Shown: one piece after another, positions 5,365-6,619 of the stretch
Position numbering within the stretch: the first letter of the stretch is position 1
Layout of the letters: every line of letters begins with the position of its first letter
NCBI GenBank assembly: GCA_021203685.1
Contig: JAJQAS010000188.1
Coordinates: 16,464 to 23,082, forward strand
Source of the DNA: Clostridiales bacterium
GTDB lineage: Bacteria > Bacillota > Clostridia > Oscillospirales > Oscillospiraceae
DNA: 6,619 nt
Direction of reading: 5' to 3'
The notes under the pieces: model-generated
What the model saw: only the letters and a program-made list of their open reading frames with translations
The model's database searches: none
What the model was told of the DNA's origin: nothing
Made by a program: the position numbers and the translations under genes

Positions 5365-6619
5365 TATCTCCCACGCTGGCGATGGCGGTGCTGCGGGAGG
5401 CGGAGATTTCGGCGTTCCAGCCGGAGACGTTCTACACGGTCAGTCTGGCTCTCCCGGACGGGAAAGCCGCAAGCGGGCGGATGAAAGAAAAGGCGGAAGC
5501 AACCGCCCTTGCCCGGTCCTGCGTAAACGGCACCGCTGTTGTGACCAAGTGTGAACGCAAGGAGAAAAGCGAGAAGGCACCAGCACTGTACGACCTGACC
5601 TCTCTCCAGCGGGACGCCAACCGTCTGCTGGGGTTCACGGCACAGCAGACCCTGGACTATCTACAGTCCCTGTATGAACGAAAATTAACCACTTATCCGA
5701 GAACGGACAGCCGTTATCTGACCGATGATATGGCGGAAAAGGTGCCTGCTCTGGTAGCTGTGGCCGCAACACTGACCGGCAAAGCAGCTCCCGCTGATAT
5801 AGCTGTGAAGCACATCATCAACAGCAAAAAGGTCAGCGACCATCATGCCATTATCCCTACGCTGGAATTGCAGAAATGCAATTTGACAGAGCTGCCAAAG
5901 GGTGAATATGCAATTTTGCAACTGATCGCCACCCGCCTGCTGGCCTCCGTTGCCCCACCTTATCGCTATGCGGAGACTGTGGCAGAGTTCCGGTGCGGCG
6001 AGGAGACCTTCACCGCCAAAGGGAAAACGGTGCTAGATGCAGGCTGGAAAGCCATTGAGAAGCCCGGAAAGGCCGAGAAAGCGGACACGCCCCTGCCCAT
6101 GATGCAGGTGGGTGACAGCTTCCCCGTGGTATCAGCTGAGGTCAAGGAAGGCCAGACAAAACCAAAGGCACATTTTACCGAGGACACCCTTCTCGCCTCG
6201 ATGGAGCGAGCCGGTGCAGATGAAATGCCCGATGAAGCGGAACGCAAGGGTATTGGCACCCCGGCCACCCGTGCCGGTATCATCGAACGGCTGGTGACAC
6301 GGGGATTTTTGGAGCGCAAGGGCGACAAAAAGGTCAAGAACCTGATTCCCACGGAAAAGGGCAATGCCCTCATCACCGTTCTGCCGGAACAGCTCCAATC
6401 TGTTTCCATGACAGCAGACTGGGAGGAAAAACTGCTGAAAATCGAGCGTGGTGAGTATTCTCCGGCGGCATTCATGTCGGAAATCGTCGAGATGGTTGCA
6501 AGCCTGGTGGACACCTATCAGGTGGTGAAGGATGCTGCTGTTATCATGCCGGACGCCCGCAAGTCCCTGGGCAAATGCCCGGTCTGCGGTGCCGATGTGG
6601 TGGAGCGTCCCAAGTCCTA
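5325..6619 (+). pseudogene. topB: DNA topoisomerase III, core and C-terminal part in the -1 frame, 3' partial
   Basis: This stretch continues topB in the -1 frame and stays open to the window edge. Counting through a repaired frame, conserved segments are YGRTLHVGRV from residue 182, LTTYPRTDSRYL with the catalytic tyrosine near residue 302 (codon 5694-5696), SDHHAIIPT near 349-357, GIGTPATRAGIIERL near 487-501, and a CPVC zinc-ribbon start near 596-599 that is cut by the edge. The order and spacing match a full-length type IA enzyme of the ICE TopB group. No stop or second disruption is seen over about 430 codons, so the frameshift is recent, compensated, or an artefact. The in-frame ATG at 5382 has no good ribosome binding site, so independent translation is unlikely. 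Confidence 0.9.

Noticed and set aside
5966..6514. Antisense open frame of 182 codons under the topB C-terminal part
   Set aside because: The + strand encodes conserved TopB motifs here. The antisense frame is serine-rich low complexity, typical of a shadow.

Overview
The window looks like part of the conjugation module of an integrative and conjugative element (ICE) from a gut-type Clostridia or other Firmicutes host. The basis is gene content and order: a membrane-anchored 3D-domain protein, a DUF4315 protein, a DUF4366 surface protein, a cysteine-rich VLP protein and DNA topoisomerase III. This set recurs in CTn/Tn916-like elements of Clostridia. Most of the sequence has GC-rich third codon positions, as in Oscillospiraceae or Lachnospiraceae relatives. 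Strong GGAGG-type ribosome binding sites and TTG/GTG starts also fit Firmicutes. No integrase, relaxase, coupling protein or attachment site lies inside the window. All recognised genes are on the + strand.

Layout. Bases 1-2010 hold the 3' part of a large cell-wall-directed conjugation protein whose start lies upstream: a basic N-terminus, one membrane span, a 3D domain and a degenerate M23-like end. A small hairpin precedes 2056-2325 (DUF4315). That gene overlaps 2315-3391, which encodes a signal peptide, an SH3 domain, a DUF4366 region, a membrane anchor and an acidic tail. A 20-bp perfect palindrome closes this block. A toxin-antitoxin pair with its own candidate promoter follows (3534-3803 Phd/YefM-type antitoxin, 3784-4098 RelE/ParE-type toxin) and ends at a strong intrinsic terminator (4131-4171). 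Its codons are visibly more A/T-rich than those of the flanking genes, so it looks like an inserted cargo module. A second terminator-like hairpin (4209-4240) sits just before the RBS of the cysteine-rich VLP gene (4259-4669). Bases 4657-4770 form a nested inverted-repeat structure that includes another terminator. Topoisomerase III starts at 4792 and is still open at the window edge, but a one-base frameshift in a T5 run (5321-5325) splits it.

How the parts may work together. The first three genes probably supply cell-envelope components of the mating channel. TopB probably acts on element DNA during transfer or replication, and the VLP protein may bind nucleic acid through its Cys pairs. 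The toxin-antitoxin pair would stabilise the element in its host. The most unusual signals are the clean frameshift in topB, which a -1 slip at the T run would repair exactly, and the series of RNA-structure-like elements around the VLP gene (4131-4171, 4209-4240, 4657-4770). These suggest that expression of VLP and topB is controlled by termination, readthrough or RNA folding.
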